Origin: Siphonodentalium dalli
Taxonomy: Eukaryota; Mollusca; Scaphopoda; Gadilida; Siphonodentaliidae
NCBI GenBank assembly: GCA_032622095.1
Contig: CP136068.1
Coordinates: 112,297,546 to 112,361,545 of the forward strand
Reading direction: 5' to 3'
DNA length: 64,000 bases
Shown here: positions 56,344-64,000 of the stretch, one piece after another
How positions within the stretch are numbered: position 1 is the stretch's first letter
Layout: every line of letters starts with the position of its first letter
Made by a program: the position numbers and the translations under genes
Notes under the pieces: generated by a model
The model's input: only the letters and a program-made list of their open reading frames with translations
The model's database searches: none
What the model was told of the DNA's origin: nothing

Positions 56344-57567
56344 TAGGGACCTGCGAATATTCAAGATTCGATTCGATGTCGATATCGGGCACCCAATTCG
56401 AGATCGATACCGAATCGGTCCGCTGGTTCGGATATTTTCGAATCGGTGTTACTTTGGTGTGGTCTCGTTTTTTGTGTCTAGATAACACATGCATATGACC
56501 TGAACTCACAAAAATTGAAGAACAAAGTTGACAAGTTAGCCAACATAGGTAATTTTGAATGTATGCCATTCAGAATAAACCTGCATTATGCAAATTATGT
56601 ATTTTGATCGATAGCCGTGACGGTGATCAATCGCCACATATATTTGTAATCTGTATCGACACTATGTAAATTGTCTACACGGTGCGTGTTCGCTAGATGT
56701 GGAACTCTATTGATTACCTTATGTTTAGAACTTCAGATATCCAATTTAGATTATATGAATAAAATTCAATGTCAGATACCGTTATGAGCGAGAAAACATA
56801 GATCAGAATGAACAGAAACCTTATAACAATCGGTCTATTATGTTCTTAAATGGACCTCATCATGTGCGACCAGTTATCTGCGACAATCCGAGCAGAGTTC
56901 CTACATGTATAAATTCCTACTTTCATTTTCTGTTTCCCGGGAAATCAAGCGCGTTGCACAAAGTATCGATCCGATTAATCTTGTTTATAACATTTAACAC
57001 CTGTAATTTATGTCTGTTTTCTGGGACCCCCTCCGTGAAGACAACAACAGTGAATATGTGATGTAGGTGTTTGATCAAGTGTCGGGTGAACAGTGTAACA
57101 GATTACTACCATTGGTATCGGGCTACAACAATTATATAGCTGTAACGGTGTACCCATGTCCAAGTATGTCAAATCTTTATTATCTTTATTAAACAATGTA
57201 GACAAGTGACTTCCATTCCATGGGGTTGGTGATACGTTGATTGAACTACATGTCTTTAAGTGCAGCTAGATAGAAATTCAATGCAACATATCCCAAACCC
57301 TTCATGAAGCTGAGAGTGACTTGCCTATGTCATGATTTTCCTAAAAAAAAAAACACAAGTTCCAACTTATGTTTAAGGAGATTAACATTTTTATGTAGTA
57401 TCTAGTGAATTTTGCAGTTGTTTGTAATGAGACACCGAATTACACACTGGTAAACAATGTCAATCACTAGCTGATTCGATTCGAGATTTGATTCGATGTC
57501 GATATCAGGAAGGAGATTCGATATCGAGATTCGATTCGATGCAAAATCCCCGATTCGCTGATCCCTA
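56344..57567 (-). mobile_element. hAT-like element with BED-finger remnant
   Basis: Inverted ends TAGGGACCTGCGAAT and TAGGGATCAGCGAAT and an 8-bp flanking repeat with one mismatch (CCAGGGCC / CCGGGGCC). Subterminal ATTCGATTCGATGTCGATAT repeats are abundant. A minus-strand frame at about 56460-56569 reads LTCQLCSSIFVSSGHMHVL then SRHKKRDH, a C-x2-C...H-x4-H BED-type finger. No transposase core was seen. Confidence 0.75.
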
Positions 57568-57575
57568 CCGGGGCC

Positions 57576-57896
57576 CATGCAATTGGGAAAAAGTACTGGG
57601 GGGATTTTTGAATTGAAATAATGACACTATCAAATGAATTTAAAAAAATAAGATGTTTAAAACTTAATGAACTAATGAACAAAACAACAATGTATATACC
57701 AGCTCATACTAAGTCTAAGACAGTACCTCTATAAATCTGATACATAACATATTTACCTGTATGCCAGCTCTTACATAGTCAATACCTCTAAAATCTGATA
57801 TAATTTATTCTAGTAGTAGAAATTATTAGATACAAATTATAGTCAGGACTATTATATATGATTGTTTCTTGGTATAATTAGTATGTACATGTAGAC
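57576..57896. other. No recognised feature
   Basis: AT-rich spacer. Nothing identified. Confidence 0.4.
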
Positions 57897-58426
57897 TTAA
57901 ATATACGGGCGGCGTTGGCGGTGGGTATGCTGTTAAAATATTCACCTCAGTCAAAAACCGCCATAAACAGAAAGAATAGTAAATATAGACACACATTGTT
58001 CTTATACCAATCAGAAATATGGCATAAACAGTATGTTATAGTCAATTTGTTTTCCTTTGTTATGTAAACAAAAGCAAAAAAATTTATGTTACCTGGCTTT
58101 TGTTTAGATCCAGATATGGTAAACAAAAGAGCGTTATTTGTTACTGTTTTCCTGATATGGAAATAATAAAGAACCTTTATATCATTTGTGTGTGATTAAC
58201 CAATAGAAATGCGCTGTGTTATGTAAACAGAAGCACAACTTCTGTAACAAGAGCAGGCTCTTGTTTACGTACACCATCGTACGTCTTGACGACAATATAC
58301 TATTTACACGCTGATTATGTTTGGCATATGTCAGAACAAAACTATATATATTTTAATATTCCTTCTGTTGATGGCGATTTTAACAAATATGAATATTTCT
58401 GCAATGAACGCCGCCTGTGCCTTTAA
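57897..58426. mobile_element. TTAA-flanked element E, complete copy
   Basis: TTAA at 57897-57900 and 58423-58426. Short inverted ends around CGGGCGGCGTT / AACGCCGCC. The interior is closely similar to 1-499. Non-coding. Confidence 0.75.
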
Positions 58427-58436
58427 GTAGTTATTC

Positions 58437-58896
58437 CATAATAACATGTTCCCTATAAATGTACATGTATGTGAACAATATTCAACCTGCTCAAAAAAAT
58501 CCCCACCTCTGGACCTTCCCTTGAATCATCAATGTTTCATCCAATTTTCATTCTAGTGTTACATGCTTTGTGTGCCTAACTATCAGAAAATTTAATTATA
58601 GTTTGTTGAGAATTTCTATGAAACAATCGTCATATACATGCATGTCCAAAGCCATTTAATTTCCATTAATCAACACCCTAAAACATATCCTAAAACACCC
58701 TAAACGTATCAAGTTGAGTTAATAAACATATCCCATACCAATAAGAATAAGTCTGTTTTATTTTGGGTTAAAGTTGCTCATTTTCAAGGAATCACATTTG
58801 TGGATGTTTGTTATCCGACTAACCCGGTTTGGTGTGTTTTATGAGCGTGATTCTGCAAGTTAATTAGGCTAATGACTCATTGAATTAAAATTAGCA
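58437..58896. other. No recognised feature
   Basis: AT-rich spacer. Nothing identified. Confidence 0.4.
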
Positions 58897-58898
58897 TA

Positions 58899-59075
58899 CT
58901 CTCACCTGCTGAATAAAAGTGCAGGCTGAATTATAGTGCAGGGCTGTAATTTTGGCCGAAATTAATAATAGTCAGGCATTTTCAATATATGTTTCATTGC
59001 CTAATATTAGTGCAGGGTTGTATTTTTCACTGAAATTAAATAATCATGCATGCACTATTATTCGGCAGGTGAGAG
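58899..59075. mobile_element. TA-flanked miniature element
   Basis: Ends CTCTCACCTGCTGAATAA and its imperfect complement, TA at 58897-58898 and 59076-59077, 177 bp. Subterminal ATTATAGTGCAGG motifs parallel those of 52832-54564, so the two are probably relatives. Confidence 0.7.
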
Positions 59076-59348
59076 TAATTCTCCAGGTTGGGAGAATATA
59101 GGAAACTGTGGATTGATACGTGTTCCAATTAATAATTGACATGTAATAAAAACAGAACGATACGTGTGTTATAAATGGGTTTGTTGATACAGCACTTGTG
59201 CCCCACATTCTATCTTTCCGCACTAGCACTCGTGCCATGTCACCAAACTCATTAATGCAATTGTGCCGTTCTGTGTATTTATCAGTTTGAGACATCTCTT
59301 AGTCTCAGGTTGATAATCAAGCCTGAGTTTAGTGTGTCTGTCATTTGC

Positions 59349-59447
59349 AGAATGAGGTCTGCCAAGGGTGAATTTAGTGACACTATCCCACATAGCGGGC
59401 TAGCAATCCTAGCATCACTAAATTCACCCGCTGGGAACCTCATTCTG
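59349..59447. repeat. Imperfect inverted repeat upstream of secernin
   Basis: CAGAATGAGGTCTGCC...GGGTGAATTTAGTGA pairs with TCACTAAATTCACCC...GGAACCTCATTCTG; a weaker version follows to 59545. Located 200-290 bp upstream of secernin exon 1, in the 5' intron or promoter region. Confidence 0.6.
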
Positions 59448-59630
59448 CATGGCATCATCTGCTATGGGAGACATAGACTCAGATTGAAGTTCCCAAATGG
59501 TGAATATTGTGATGTACACCCATTGTGAACCTCGATTATGCAATGTGTCATCTGCCAATTTGGGGATAAAGAGAAACTAAAACAAAAAAGAAATAGAATC
59601 TATGTGAAGAAGTTTCTTTTTTCTTTCCAG

Positions 59631-64000
<4,370 letters not shown>

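Overview
The window looks like animal nuclear DNA with large introns, AT-rich and saturated with repeats. Genes are split by GT-AG introns. There are no operons, ribosome binding sites or dense open frames. Dispersed motifs such as AAGGGCCATAACTCTG-like strings and (ACGG)n/(ACAG)n tails next to TATGGTATGGGTAAACATAA resemble repeats I associate with mollusc genomes, so a mollusc or other lophotrochozoan is my best inference. It is not proven from the sequence.

Two genes are well supported. (1) A tetraspanin gene on the minus strand occupies at least 6417-41091. Six coding exons were found at 41020-41091, 35920-36159, 25294-25368, 20834-20941, 14095-14295 and 6417-6500. They join in phase 0 at every junction into 260 codons that carry TM1, the small loop, TM2, TM3, a six-cysteine large loop with YNCCG, PPTCC and GCYD, and the start of TM4. 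The last exon (end of TM4 and tail) was not found and may lie left of the window. (2) The 5' part of a secernin gene lies on the plus strand, with exons at 59642-59809 and 62833-63020, and runs off the right edge. Two weaker candidate exons are at 33083-33283 (+) and 60640-60756 (-, with a stop codon and an AATAAA signal).

Almost everything else is mobile or repetitive DNA. From left to right: TTAA-flanked and foldback elements (1-2222), a Harbinger-like element with a decayed Myb/SANT-like reading frame (3037-3736), miniature elements carrying a shared 67-bp hairpin (4.6, 7.2, 11.3, 31.2, 31.8, 36.5, 39.9 and 60.0 kb), an array of short palindromes inside a SINE-like repeat (13 kb), diverged dispersed repeats (15-17 and 22.5-24 kb), a 20-bp minisatellite (21.4-22.1 kb), an inverted minisatellite broken by a block with a 46-bp inverted repeat and a LINE (26-31 kb), a second LINE with a 486-codon open frame (38.2-39.7 kb), a 3.6-kb foldback element inside a tandem array (42.6-48.6 kb), a tRNA-derived SINE (50.5 kb), and a cluster of hAT-, Mutator- and mariner-like elements with visible target duplications (51.4-59.1 kb).

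The most unusual signal is one double-hairpin module that sits inside at least three element families with different outer ends. A second theme is six element families bounded by TTAA. I found no prokaryotic-type system, no CRISPR array, no rRNA and no convincing functional tRNA gene. All boundaries were read by eye; no alignment or database search was run.
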